Source: Phytohabitans kaempferiae (GTDB lineage Bacteria > Actinomycetota > Actinomycetes > Mycobacteriales > Micromonosporaceae). From it: 64,000 nucleotides of DNA. The DNA is taken from assembly GCF_042433955.1 (NCBI RefSeq), contig NZ_JBHLUH010000021.1, positions 1-64,000 of the forward strand. Reading direction: 5' to 3'. Below the pieces are notes generated by a model, which did no database searches, was not told the DNA's origin, and saw only the letters and a list, made by a program, of their open reading frames with translations. The translations under genes were made by a program, and so were the position numbers. This document shows positions 7,534-15,702 of this stretch, one piece after another. How positions within the stretch are numbered: the first letter of the stretch is position 1; the number at the start of each line of letters is the position of its first letter.

Positions 7534-9204
7534 GTGACGATGACGAAGACGGTGTCCCCGCCCGTGCCGGCGGCGGCCGAGCCCGAGGTGGGCCGGTCCA
7601 CGGTGCTGGGGCGGCACCGGCGATGGCTGTACCCGCTGGTCGTGGCGGCGATCCTCGGGCAGATGGCGGTCGCCATGGTCACCGCGGCGGTGCAGCAGAC
7701 CCCCACGATCGACGAGCCGGTGTACGCCGGCGCGGCCGTGTGGCAGACGCAGGAGCACGACCTGCGGTACAACCCCGAGCACCCCCCGCTCGGCAAGCTG
7801 CTCATCGGCGCCGGGCTGGCCTTCTCGGGTGCGGAGGTTGACCCCGGCTTTCAGGGCGACCAGGGCGCGCTCGGCCGCCACCTGCTGTACGAGTCAGGTC
7901 ACGACGCGTGGCGGCTGATGTTCCTCGCCCGGCTGCCGGTGATCGTGCTGACGCTGCTCTTCGGGCTGGTGGTGCTCGGCTTCGCGCGGGACGTGGCCGG
8001 ACCGGCAGGCGGGCTCGCCGCCCTCGCCCTGTACGCCTTCTCGCCCGACGTCATCGCGCACGGTTCGCTGGCGACGCTCGACGTGCCGGTGGTCGGCTTC
8101 CTGCTCACCGGCGCGTGGATGGCGTGGCGGGCGCGGCAGCGCCCCCGGCTCTACGCGCCCCTCGCCGGGCTCGCCCTCGGTGCGGGACTGGCTACCAAAA
8201 TGAGCGCCCTCCCGGCCGTACCAGTGCTGCTTCTGCTGGTCGTGCTCTCGGTGTGGGCGGCCGGCGGGCGGACCTGGCGCGCGGCGGCGTGGGGCCTGGG
8301 GGCAGCGGGCGGCGCGGCGGTGATCGCGGTGGCCGTGGTGTGGGCGAGCTACCTGGCGGTCGACCCCCGGCTGGCCTGGGTACCGCCGCCGGACGTGCCG
8401 GCCAGCGGGGGGCTGCGCGGGCTCGCCGCCGACCTGCTGCCGTTCCCGGAGGCGTACCGGGACGGGCTGCGCATCCAGTTCCGGTTCGAGGACTCGCGGT
8501 GGAGCGGCTTCCTCTTCGGCGAGCTGTACAGCGGCGGCCGGTGGTACTACCTGCCCGCCGCGCTGCTGGTGAAGTCGCCGCTCGGCGCGATCGCGCTGTG
8601 GCTGGCCGGCGCGGTGACGATGCTGGCGGCGCCGCGGCTGCGGGCGGCGGCGCCGTACGTGCTTGTGCCCGCCGCCGTGCTGCTCGGCGTCGCGATGACC
8701 GGCTCGCGCGACTTCGGCACGCGGTACGCGCTGGTGGTGCCGATCTTCCTCGCCGTGGCGGCCGCCGTGGTGTTGACGGTGCGCTGGCGGTGGGCCCGGA
8801 TCGGCGCGGTGGTGCTGGTGCTGCTGGTGGCGGCCAGCTCGCTGCGCACGTTCCCGTACTACCTGCCCTACTCGAACGAGGCGTTCGGCGGGGCGGCGAG
8901 GACCCACGAAAATCTGCACGACTCCAATGTGGACTGGGGGCAGGACCTGGGGCGGCTGACCGACCGGCTGCGCGAGCGGTACGCGGGGGAGCGGGTCTGG
9001 CTGGTCTACAAGGGGAGCGGCGTGCCTTCGTGGTACGGCATCGAGGCGTCCGACCCGCTCGCCGTGCCCGCCGGCGAGGTGCGCGGGCTGCTGGTCGTCT
9101 CCAACAGCTCGGTCGCCAAGGCCACCGGCCCGCTCGCGGAGCTGATCCGCACGAGCGAGCCGATCGACTCGGTGGGGCACTCGATCACGCTTTACCGACG
9201 GTGA
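7534..9204 (+). CDS. Membrane glycosyltransferase, GT39/PMT-like (GT-C fold)
   Basis: 556 residues with roughly eleven hydrophobic segments. After the first membrane span comes TIDEPVYAGAAVW with the acidic residues of the GT-C catalytic loop, then NPEHPPLGKLLIG, which is typical of PMT_2/ArnT-like enzymes. Family members transfer a sugar from a polyprenyl-phosphate donor to an acceptor outside the membrane. The C-terminal soluble stretch (NVDWGQDLGRLTDRL) is common in the actinobacterial subgroup. It starts at the GTG at 7534, with the ATG at 7540 as alternative; GGGAG lies about 10 bases upstream. Its 3' end overlaps the convergent oxidoreductase gene by 20 bp. Donor and acceptor are unknown. 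Confidence 0.85.
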   Translation: MTMTKTVSPPVPAAAEPEVGRSTVLGRHRRWLYPLVVAAILGQMAVAMVTAAVQQTPTIDEPVYAGAAVWQTQEHDLRYNPEHPPLGKLLIGAGLAFSGAEVDPGFQGDQGALGRHLLYESGHDAWRLMFLARLPVIVLTLLFGLVVLGFARDVAGPAGGLAALALYAFSPDVIAHGSLATLDVPVVGFLLTGAWMAWRARQRPRLYAPLAGLALGAGLATKMSALPAVPVLLLLVVLSVWAAGGRTWRAAAWGLGAAGGAAVIAVAVVWASYLAVDPRLAWVPPPDVPASGGLRGLAADLLPFPEAYRDGLRIQFRFEDSRWSGFLFGELYSGGRWYYLPAALLVKSPLGAIALWLAGAVTMLAAPRLRAAAPYVLVPAAVLLGVAMTGSRDFGTRYALVVPIFLAVAAAVVLTVRWRWARIGAVVLVLLVAASSLRTFPYYLPYSNEAFGGAARTHENLHDSNVDWGQDLGRLTDRLRERYAGERVWLVYKGSGVPSWYGIEASDPLAVPAGEVRGLLVVSNSSVAKATGPLAELIRTSEPIDSVGHSITLYRR

Positions 9205-10159
9205 GCACGAACTTGCCCCGCGCGTGGTGCTCCTCGACGAACCGGATAGCGTCGGCCGTCTCGCTCAATGGGCAGGAGCGCTCGATCACCGGGTCGAGCG
9301 TGCCCGCCGCGACCATCGCGGCCAGCTCGTCCAGCTCGGCGGCGCGGGACGTGCTCACGAGGGGGCGCAGCCGCTGCGACACGAACGGGGCGGTCACCAT
9401 CGTGCGCAGCAGCCGGGGCATCGGGCCGAGCGACCTGCCGCCGGTGCCGAAGGAGGGGATGTACGTCCCCTTCCGGATGAGGACCCGGCGCATCGCGGCG
9501 AGCGACCTGTCGCCGGCCAGGTCGAACACCACGTCGAAGCGGGCGTCGCCGGCCGTGACGTCGTCGGTGGTGTAGTCGACCACGCGGTCGGCGCCGATCG
9601 AGCGCACCAGCTCGGCGTTGCGGCCGCCGCAGGCCGCGGTGACGTCGGCGCCGAACGACTTGGCGAGTTGCACAGCGAACGTGCCGACCCCGCCGGAGGC
9701 GCCGTTGACCAGCAGCCGCGTGCCCGGCCCCACCTCGCCGAGGCGCAGCCCCTGAAGGGCCGCGACGCCGGAGATCGGCAGCGTGGCCGCCTGCTCGAAG
9801 GTGACCCCCTCGGGCTTGGCCGTGAGGTGCCTGGCCGGCGCCACCGCGTACTCCGCGAAGCCGCGCTGGTTGACCTCGGTGAGCACCGCGTCGCCGGGGC
9901 GGAACGCGGTCACGCCCGCCCCGACCGCCTCGACCGTGCCGGCGATGGCCCGGCCGAGGATGGTGGCCCGCGGCCGGCGCAGCCCCATCGCCAGCCGGAT
10001 GGCGTGCGGCTCGCCGCGCAGGGCGGCCCGGTCGCCGAAGTTGAGCGCGGCGGCGTGCACCTTGACGAGCACCTGGCCGCGGCCGGCGGTGGGGCGCTCC
10101 ACGTCCGCGTAGCGCAGGACGTCGGGGGAGCCGTACCGCTCGTAGACGATGGCCTTCAT
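9185..10159 (-). CDS. NAD(P)-dependent quinone oxidoreductase-like MDR protein
   Basis: 324 residues. Medium-chain dehydrogenase/reductase of the zinc-free quinone reductase branch: GroES-like N-terminal half (about 1-125) and a Rossmann half with NGASGGVGTFAVQLAK (about 145-165). The structural-zinc cysteine cluster is absent. Members reduce quinones or enone groups with NADPH. It is the third gene of a PadR-membrane protein-oxidoreductase operon, starting 14 bp after the membrane protein gene. The substrate cannot be predicted. Confidence 0.88.
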   Translation of the reverse strand: MKAIVYERYGSPDVLRYADVERPTAGRGQVLVKVHAAALNFGDRAALRGEPHAIRLAMGLRRPRATILGRAIAGTVEAVGAGVTAFRPGDAVLTEVNQRGFAEYAVAPARHLTAKPEGVTFEQAATLPISGVAALQGLRLGEVGPGTRLLVNGASGGVGTFAVQLAKSFGADVTAACGGRNAELVRSIGADRVVDYTTDDVTAGDARFDVVFDLAGDRSLAAMRRVLIRKGTYIPSFGTGGRSLGPMPRLLRTMVTAPFVSQRLRPLVSTSRAAELDELAAMVAAGTLDPVIERSCPLSETADAIRFVEEHHARGKFVLTVGKA

Positions 10160-10173
10160 GACGTGCGCTCCTC

Positions 10174-11124
10174 TCAGCGCCGGCGGATCGCGCTGATACC
10201 GCCGAAGACGGCGTGCAGCAGCGTGCCGATCGAGATTGCGATGATGATGCCGTTGGTCCACCGGTCCGCCGCCGACCAGCCGGCCGCCTCGACAAACGCG
10301 GGGTTGAGCAGGTGGTCGTTGGCCGCGATCCAGATGAGCGTGAGCGCGGTGGCGATGTCGGCGAGCGCCCGCCCGACGACGAGCGGGACGGTCTGCCGCG
10401 CGTAGTACTTGGTGAAGGAGAGGCCGAGGCTGGCGATCAGCAGGCCGATGAAGACGTAGACCACGCCGGTGTCCCACAGCCAGGGGTCGAGGAAGCCGAT
10501 CGGGTCGCCGGCGGCGTCGTGCTCGGTGCTGACCCTCGGGGAGATCAGGATCAGCGTCGAGAAGAGCACGGTCGCGACCGTCTCGATGATCAACTCGGCG
10601 TATCGCGTGCGCCGGCTGGGCTGCTCGGGAAGCGCCTCGGGCGTCCACTTCTGCACCGGCAGCGCGCGCGGCGTGGGAAACCGCTCGATCGCCGCGAAGA
10701 GCAGCGTGGTCCAGAAGGCGACGTGGAGGCCGGCGGTGAGCGCCGCCCCGATCGCCTCACCGGCCACGGCGGAGGCATCGCCGCCGTCGAGCGCCTGCAC
10801 CAGCCCCACGATCGCGGCGACCGCGGGCACGACCGTGACCAGCAGGGCGCGGAGCAGCCGCGTGTACTCCAGATAGACCCCCGGGCCGATCAGCTGGAGC
10901 GGCCGGTCGGCGTAACCGGCGGCCAGCCGTGCCGGGTCGCCAAGGTCGGTGAGGACCGCCGCCTCGGCCTCCGCCGGGTCGGCGCCGGCTTCGAGCCGGT
11001 CGTCCACCGCGTCGGCGATCGAGGTACGCAGCTCGCGCTCGATGTCGGGCCGCTGCCGGCTGGGCACGCGGCTGAGGATGGCCTCGATGTAGCGGTCGGT
11101 GAGAGTGGTCGTGGTCGCGGTCAT
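10174..11124 (-). CDS. HAAS-type membrane protein partnered with PadR
   Basis: 316 residues. The N-terminal 85 residues match the HAAS/permease-prefix type, with YIEAILSRVP, RELRTSIADAVDD and LGDPARLAAGYADRP. Six or more hydrophobic segments follow. Such proteins are nearly always encoded beside PadR regulators and are thought to sense or anchor signalling at the membrane. The start overlaps the PadR stop by 4 bp, so they are co-translated. The molecular role is not established. Confidence 0.82.
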   Translation of the reverse strand: MTATTTTLTDRYIEAILSRVPSRQRPDIERELRTSIADAVDDRLEAGADPAEAEAAVLTDLGDPARLAAGYADRPLQLIGPGVYLEYTRLLRALLVTVVPAVAAIVGLVQALDGGDASAVAGEAIGAALTAGLHVAFWTTLLFAAIERFPTPRALPVQKWTPEALPEQPSRRTRYAELIIETVATVLFSTLILISPRVSTEHDAAGDPIGFLDPWLWDTGVVYVFIGLLIASLGLSFTKYYARQTVPLVVGRALADIATALTLIWIAANDHLLNPAFVEAAGWSAADRWTNGIIIAISIGTLLHAVFGGISAIRRR

Positions 11125-11456
11125 GACTCGCCCTTCAAGGTGTGGAACGCGGCGTGCAGCTCGTCCCAGTCGTGGCTCAGCGTGTCGGCGAGCTCTCCGC
11201 CCAGCTCGCTGGTGCGGTAGAACTTGCGCGGCCGGGACTCGTCGGTGTTCCAGTCGCTGGTGAGCAGGCCCTGCTTCTCCAGCCGGCGCAGCAGCGGATA
11301 GAGCGTGTTGGCGTCGACGGCGAAGCCGCTCCGCTCGAGCAGGTCGAGCAGCGCGTAGCCGTAGTTGGGCTTGCGCAGGATCAGCAGGCAGGCGAGCACA
11401 ACGGTGCCGCGCCGCAGCTCCTGGAGGTGCGTGGCGAGCAGTTCATCGTCGAGCAT
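11121..11456 (-). CDS. PadR-family transcriptional regulator
   Basis: 111 residues. The winged helix-turn-helix has the PadR signatures YGYALLDLLE and LYPLLRRLEKQGLL, followed by a short dimerisation helix of the small PadR subclass. It is first gene of the operon with the HAAS membrane protein and the oxidoreductase. A dyad immediately upstream (11465-11489) is its probable autoregulatory operator. PadR proteins usually repress until an effector binds; the effector is unknown. Confidence 0.92.
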   Translation of the reverse strand: MLDDELLATHLQELRRGTVVLACLLILRKPNYGYALLDLLERSGFAVDANTLYPLLRRLEKQGLLTSDWNTDESRPRKFYRTSELGGELADTLSHDWDELHAAFHTLKGES

Positions 11457-11464
11457 GCATCACA

Positions 11465-11489
11465 CGATACTGTGTGCTGCACACTATCG
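11465..11489 (-). promoter_or_regulatory. Predicted PadR operator
   Basis: CGATACTGTGTGC is answered by GCACACTATCG, an AT-flanked dyad starting 9 bp upstream of the padR start. PadR boxes typically contain ATAC/GTAT half sites around a spacer. The two arms differ by two bases, and no binding is demonstrated. Confidence 0.5.
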
Positions 11490-11557
11490 CAAGACGCACA
11501 TCATTGGACGTGATCCGGTGTTGTGCGACGGGCGCGCTCTGGCGACGGATTTCGCCC

Positions 11558-11589
11558 TTGCATCCGGTACCGAGGTACGGGTCTACGGT
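11558..11589 (+). promoter_or_regulatory. MerR-type promoter driving the 11596 gene
   Basis: A -35-like TTGCAT (11558-11563) and a -10-like TACGGT (11584-11589) are separated by 20 bp. This over-long spacer is filled by CCGGTACCGAGGTACGGG (11564-11581), a dyad with one mismatched pair. Long spacers with a central dyad are the hallmark of MerR/ZntR-type promoters, where the regulator untwists the DNA. The -10 ends 6 bases before the ATG, predicting a leaderless message. No MerR gene lies in the window. Confidence 0.5.
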
Positions 11590-11595
11590 CGGTGG

Positions 11596-11940
11596 ATGAC
11601 AGACCCTGCCTGGGCGCCGGCCGCGTGTACGCTCCCGACCGCCGACCGCCCCACGCGACTGGCCGAGTTCGACGCCCTCTTCACGACGGCCGTCCACGCG
11701 ATGAGCCGCCCGTCCCCGACCCGGCTGAGCTTCACGCTCGACCCCACCACCGCCGGCCGCGCGGCCGACCTGGCGGTGCGGGAGAGCGCGTGCTGCTCGT
11801 TCTTCACGTTCACCGTCACGGTGGCCGGTGGCGAGGTGACGCTCGACGCCGCCGTGCCCGCGCGGCACCGGGATGTGCTGGACGCGTTGGCGGCACGCGC
11901 GGCAGCCGGCTCGGGCCGCGCTTCCGGCGACGCCGCGTGA
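11596..11940 (+). CDS. Small conserved protein with an ACCSFF motif
   Basis: 114 residues, no signal peptide. The central VRESACCSFFTFTVTV motif with adjacent cysteines recurs, to my recollection, in actinobacterial proteins often encoded with MerR-type heavy-metal regulators. The cysteine pair could bind a soft metal; this is inference from the motif and the MerR-type promoter directly upstream. The start is the ATG at 11596, 6 bases after a TACGGT hexamer. Confidence 0.65.
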   Translation: MTDPAWAPAACTLPTADRPTRLAEFDALFTTAVHAMSRPSPTRLSFTLDPTTAGRAADLAVRESACCSFFTFTVTVAGGEVTLDAAVPARHRDVLDALAARAAAGSGRASGDAA

Positions 11941-12001
11941 CGCCGGGCTGGCGCCGCCGCCGTATCCGCCGCGGTCTTGGCGGGTCAGTACGATCTTGTC
12001 C

Positions 12002-12334
12002 GTGAGCCTCGCCCGTTCGATCGGTCTGTTCGTGCTGGCCGCCCTCGCCGAGATCGGTGGTGCCTGGCTGATCTGGCAGGGGTGGCGGGAGCACCGCGGC
12101 GTGCTGTGGATCGCGGGCGGGATCATCGCGCTCGGGGCGTACGGTTTTGCCGCCAGCCTCCAGGAGGAGGCGCACTTCGGGCGGGTCCTCGCGGCGTACG
12201 GGGGGATCTTCGTCGCCGGCTCGCTGGCGTGGGCGATGGTGGTCGACCGCTTCCGCCCCGATCGGTGGGACTTCGCGGGCGCCGCGATCTGCCTGCTCGG
12301 CGTCGCCGTCATCATGTACGCCCCGCGCGGCTGA
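12002..12334 (+). CDS. YnfA/UPF0060-family small membrane protein
   Basis: 110 residues with four membrane helices. The family pattern LAALAEIGGAWLIWQGWREH near the N-terminus and YGFAASLQ...GRVLAAYGG in the middle fits YnfA, a member of the drug/metabolite transporter superfamily related to small multidrug-resistance proteins. The start GTG (12002) follows TACGAT by 7 bases, so it is probably leaderless. Transport has not been settled for most members. Confidence 0.85.
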   Translation: MSLARSIGLFVLAALAEIGGAWLIWQGWREHRGVLWIAGGIIALGAYGFAASLQEEAHFGRVLAAYGGIFVAGSLAWAMVVDRFRPDRWDFAGAAICLLGVAVIMYAPRG

Positions 12335-12362
12335 AGGCGTGCCTGCGGCTGAAGGCGTGCCT
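12327..12362. repeat. 18-bp tandem repeat, two perfect copies
   Basis: gcggctgaaggcgtgcct occurs at 12327-12344 and again at 12345-12362, spanning the ynfA-like stop codon. It probably arose by replication slippage. Confidence 0.8.
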
Positions 12363-12395
12363 GCGGGGGAGAGCGCGCGGCTGAGAGACGCGTGC

Positions 12396-13556
12396 TCAGA
12401 CGCGGAGGCGGGCCAGTTCGGTGCGCGCGTACTGGACGCGTGGGGTCTCCTGGCCGCCCGATTTCGCCAGCTCGTCGGCGAGGTCGTGGGCGGCCTCCAG
12501 CAGGTGTCCGCGGCGGCGGCGCTCGGTGTGGCCGTGCCCCGACCTGCGGTAGGCCTTGCGGGCCTTGCGGTCGCCGGCGAGCGTGTCCAGCTCCTCCCGC
12601 GTGATCGTGCCGTCGGCGACCTCGGGCGCCATGACCTCCCGCATGAACGCCCGCTCGCGCGGCACGCTCCACTTGAAGGCCCGGATCACCAGGAAGAACG
12701 CCAGCCCGGCCAGCAGGAGCCAGAACACGGGTACGAGCAGCCCGTACGGGCCCACGATGCCGCCGACGTTGTCCCACAGCCCGTGCAGCACCATCGCGCT
12801 CGCCATCAGCAGCAGGCCACGCCCGCGCTGGCGGGGCTCGGCGGGGCGGCCGAGGAAGTACACGAGACCGGTGCAGAAGACCGCGCTGTAGAGGATGTGC
12901 GCGGCGACCCCCAGCGTCATCCGCGCCACGATCGTGGTGATCGCGTTGCCGAGAGGGTTGGCGCCGAACTGGTCGCCGGCGCTGCTCAGCGCGTACTGGA
13001 CGTCCTCCAGCAGCTGGAAGCCCAGCCCGATGAACGCGCCCAGCACGAACCCGTCGAAGGCCGTCGCCACCAGCCGAGGCGCCATCGCGATGAGCAGCAG
13101 GATGCCGAAGCCCTTGGACAGCTCCTCGGTGAACGGCGCGGTGAGCCCGGCGCCCCAGTCGATCGCCCAGGCCTGGCCGAACGCCTTGCCCCACAACGAG
13201 ATGACGGACGCGTTGGCGTTGCCCGCCAGCGCCCACGGCGCCGCGAACGCGCCCCACAGAAACGCCACCACGATGAGCTTGCGGGACTGGTGCGCGTACC
13301 GGTCGATCCGCTGGGTGAACCACCAGAAGAGCGCGCCGTACAGTCCGAAGAGGACGGTGGCGACGATCAGCACCTCGCCGTACGCGTTGGCCTGGCCGGC
13401 GGCGTACCGGAACCAGATCACCGCGCCGGCCCCGACCAGCAGCAGGTAGACCCACATGGCGAGGTTGCGCGGCTGGAAGAAGACGAACCGCGTGCCCCAG
13501 CCCGACTCGCGCAGCGCCGCCTGGCGGGCGTCCAGCAGCCCACTCTCCGTGGTCAT
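12396..13556 (-). CDS. PrsW-family intramembrane metalloprotease
   Basis: 386 residues with about eight membrane helices. The PrsW motifs appear in order: TEELSKGFG (the EE pair), GLGFQLLEDVQY, AAHILYSAVF and VLHGLWDN. In Bacillus PrsW cleaves an anti-sigma factor within the membrane. The last 90 residues are soluble, charged and probably cytoplasmic. The start overlaps the upstream membrane protein stop (ATGA). The substrate is unknown; two SigE-type sigma/anti-sigma pairs lie in the window but not next to it. Confidence 0.88.
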   Translation of the reverse strand: MTTESGLLDARQAALRESGWGTRFVFFQPRNLAMWVYLLLVGAGAVIWFRYAAGQANAYGEVLIVATVLFGLYGALFWWFTQRIDRYAHQSRKLIVVAFLWGAFAAPWALAGNANASVISLWGKAFGQAWAIDWGAGLTAPFTEELSKGFGILLLIAMAPRLVATAFDGFVLGAFIGLGFQLLEDVQYALSSAGDQFGANPLGNAITTIVARMTLGVAAHILYSAVFCTGLVYFLGRPAEPRQRGRGLLLMASAMVLHGLWDNVGGIVGPYGLLVPVFWLLLAGLAFFLVIRAFKWSVPRERAFMREVMAPEVADGTITREELDTLAGDRKARKAYRRSGHGHTERRRRGHLLEAAHDLADELAKSGGQETPRVQYARTELARLRV

Positions 13557-14182
13557 CGCGGCCCCTCCCGGTCGGCGCCGACGCTCGTGATCATGCTGGC
13601 GACGTCCTGCGTGGGCGCGGCGGGCGTCCCGGGCGGCCCGGTGGCCACGACCTCGACGCCGGTGCCGCCGATGACGAACGCGGCGAGGACCCCGGCCGCC
13701 GAGCTGCCCCGGTAGCGCGCGATCACGCCCTGGTCGCCGCCGCGCGTCTGGATCGCCGCCACGCCCCCGGTCACGTGCAGCCCGCGCTTGCCGTGCAGCT
13801 CGTCGGTGGTCTGCTTGATCTGGTCGAGCAGCGCGAGCGGCGTGCCGGTGAAGCTCCCGGTGCGTACCGACAGCGACATCGGCCCCCGTACCACGGCGGC
13901 GGTGGAGGGGGCGCCCGAGCGGGGCTCCTCGCCGCGCAGGATCCCGTCGGTCAGCTCCCAGCCCGTCGCCGGTATGAACTCGATGTCTCCCTGGAGCACC
14001 ACGACGTCGCCGGGGCGCACCCGCTCGCCGGCGGAGATCGCGTGGTCGACCGTGGGTATCACCAGCGCCAGCACCACCGCCAGCGCGAGCACGACCAGCG
14101 CGGGGGCGATCGTGGTGCGGTCGAAGCCGAACCAGCGCCGCTCCACGGGTACCCACGTGTGCGGCGCCCCCGCGTCGAACAT
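13553..14182 (-). CDS. Membrane-anchored protein coupled to PrsW
   Basis: 209 residues from the ATG at 14182, which has GGAGGG upstream; an in-frame ATG at 14194 lacks one. A single N-terminal membrane helix (about 25-50) precedes an extracytoplasmic domain beginning HAISAGERVRPGDVVVLQGD and ending in a hydrophobic segment near VLAAFVIGGTGVEVVATG. I do not recognise a named domain. It overlaps the PrsW gene by 4 bp, so the two are co-expressed and may act together. Confidence 0.75.
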   Translation of the reverse strand: MFDAGAPHTWVPVERRWFGFDRTTIAPALVVLALAVVLALVIPTVDHAISAGERVRPGDVVVLQGDIEFIPATGWELTDGILRGEEPRSGAPSTAAVVRGPMSLSVRTGSFTGTPLALLDQIKQTTDELHGKRGLHVTGGVAAIQTRGGDQGVIARYRGSSAAGVLAAFVIGGTGVEVVATGPPGTPAAPTQDVASMITSVGADREGPR

Positions 14183-14284
14183 CGACCCTCCCATACGCTC
14201 GGCGAGCGTGCGAACACACTCCGTAATGGGATAATCCCACCGCTACCGCCTGGGCCACCGAGGAATGACGCGATGAGTACGCCC

Positions 14285-14316
14285 GGAGGGCCACCGCCGA
14301 GGCGCGGTGGCCCTCC
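14285..14316. terminator. Hairpin terminator downstream of the LacI fragment
   Basis: A perfect 13-bp stem (14285-14297 with 14304-14316) with a six-base loop and no uridine tract. Being symmetrical, it could serve either strand. Confidence 0.5.
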
Positions 14317-14330
14317 TGTCCAGCCCCACG

Positions 14331-14465
14331 TCAGGCGGGCGCGTTCCACTTCTGGTTGGCCCGCCCGTTGATCACGCGGGAGACCGTGGCGATGGAGAGC
14401 CCGGTCTCGGCCGCGACGGCGCGCACGGTGACGCGGGCGCTTTTTGTTACACCGCCTTGTTTCAT
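14331..14465 (-). pseudogene. Truncated LacI-family helix-turn-helix domain
   Basis: A 44-codon frame contains VTVRAVAAETGLSIATVSRV followed by INGRANQKW and a stop. This is the complete LacI-type HTH (AVAAETGLSIATVSRVING) with nothing of the roughly 280-residue sugar-binding domain. A hairpin follows the stop. Either it is a decayed regulator or, less likely, an expressed minimal DNA-binding peptide. Confidence 0.75.
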
Positions 14466-14506
14466 ACTGGCGCAGCACACCGGTCATGTGCGTCGATGTA
14501 CCCGGC

Positions 14507-15523
14507 TCACCGGCGGCGGGCTGTCCCGATCGGTACGACCGCGGTCCGCGCCGGCATCGGCACCGGGCGGAGCGTGCCCAGATCGACGCTCCGTTCCCGC
14601 CACCACACCGCCGACTCCAGCCGGCGCAGCAGTATCCCCTCGCGCAGCGCCCACGGGCAGACCATGACCCGCCGCAGGTCGAAGAGGTCCATCGCGGTGT
14701 GCGCCACCAGCGCGCCGGCCAGCGTCTGGCCCGCGCGCGCCGCCGAGATGCCGGGCAGCCGGGCCCGGTCGGCGGTGGGGAGCCGGGCCAGGTTGGGCAG
14801 TTGCCGGCCCAGTGCCTTGCGGTGGAGCAGCCGCTGCACGAACGGTCCGCGCCGCGGCGGCGGGGCGCCGCAGAGCCGGGCCAGCTGGTGGAACGTGCGG
14901 GAGGTGGCCACCGCCGTACGTGGCCGGGCCCACCGCAGCCGCTGCGCGAGCCCGCCGAACTCCTCCCGCAGGTACTCGCGGAGCGCCTTGACCTGTCCGG
15001 TGCTCGGCGGGTCGCCGGGCAGCCGCTCGCGGGTGAGCCGGCCGGCGCCGAGGGGGAGCGAGACCGCCAGCTCGGCGGTGACGTCCCGTCCGTACGCGAC
15101 CTCCACCGAGCCGCCGCCGATGTCGAGTACCAGCAGCGGACCGGCCCGCCAGCCCATCCACCGCCGGGCGGCCAGGTAGGTCAGCTCCGCCTCCTCGATC
15201 CCGGAGAGCACACCGAGCGTCACGCCCGCGCGGTGGCGTACCGCGGAAAGGGCCTCCTGGCTGTTGGGGGCGTCGCGGATGGTGGCGGTGGCGTACCCGA
15301 AAAGCTCCTCGACCCCCATCTCTCGGGCCTGCGCGACGGCGAGTGACACGGCGTCCGACAGCCGCCCGATCGCGGCCTCGTCGAGCATCCCGTCGGGGCC
15401 GACCCGCTCGGCGAGGCGGAGCCGGGTCTTCGCCGTGCGTACGGGCAGCGGCATCCCGCCGCTCGTGTCGGCCACCAGCAGGTGGGCCGTGTTCGATCCG
15501 ACGTCCAGTACCCCGATGCGCAT
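14507..15523 (-). CDS. Ppx/GppA-family exopolyphosphatase/pppGpp phosphohydrolase
   Basis: 338 residues. The N-terminus has MRIGVLDVGSNTAHLLV, the phosphate-1 motif of the ASKHA fold, and LLVLDIGGGSVEVAYG, the phosphate-2 motif. The single-module length matches actinobacterial Ppx1/Ppx2 rather than the longer E. coli enzymes. Members hydrolyse polyphosphate and in some cases ppGpp or ADP/ATP. The reading frame is intact and the gene is monocistronic. The exact substrate is not predictable. Confidence 0.9.
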   Translation of the reverse strand: MRIGVLDVGSNTAHLLVADTSGGMPLPVRTAKTRLRLAERVGPDGMLDEAAIGRLSDAVSLAVAQAREMGVEELFGYATATIRDAPNSQEALSAVRHRAGVTLGVLSGIEEAELTYLAARRWMGWRAGPLLVLDIGGGSVEVAYGRDVTAELAVSLPLGAGRLTRERLPGDPPSTGQVKALREYLREEFGGLAQRLRWARPRTAVATSRTFHQLARLCGAPPPRRGPFVQRLLHRKALGRQLPNLARLPTADRARLPGISAARAGQTLAGALVAHTAMDLFDLRRVMVCPWALREGILLRRLESAVWWRERSVDLGTLRPVPMPARTAVVPIGTARRR

Positions 15524-15645
15524 GCGCGTGGTTACCCCTGGCGGAGGCGGCTTAACGCCGGCCCCGGACCTCCGCTGCGACCTGCGCAGACGCGGGGTAC
15601 CGTGACGTGGCAGGCCGGCGACACCAGGGGGAAGGAGCGGCGCTC

Positions 15646-15702
15646 ATGGGGCATCCCTTCGCCGCGGTGGCCGGGCTCCTCGTGCTGGAGGGCAGCCGGT
15701 GA
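15646..15702 (+). CDS. Possible 18-codon ORF coupled to the MEDS gene
   Basis: ATG at 15646 has a good ribosome site (GGAAGGAG). It encodes MGHPFAAVAGLLVLEGSR and its stop overlaps the GTG start of the next gene (GTGA). The layout suits a short leader peptide that hands ribosomes to the downstream gene, or a residue of a longer upstream gene. There is no independent evidence of expression. Confidence 0.35.
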   Translation: MGHPFAAVAGLLVLEGSR

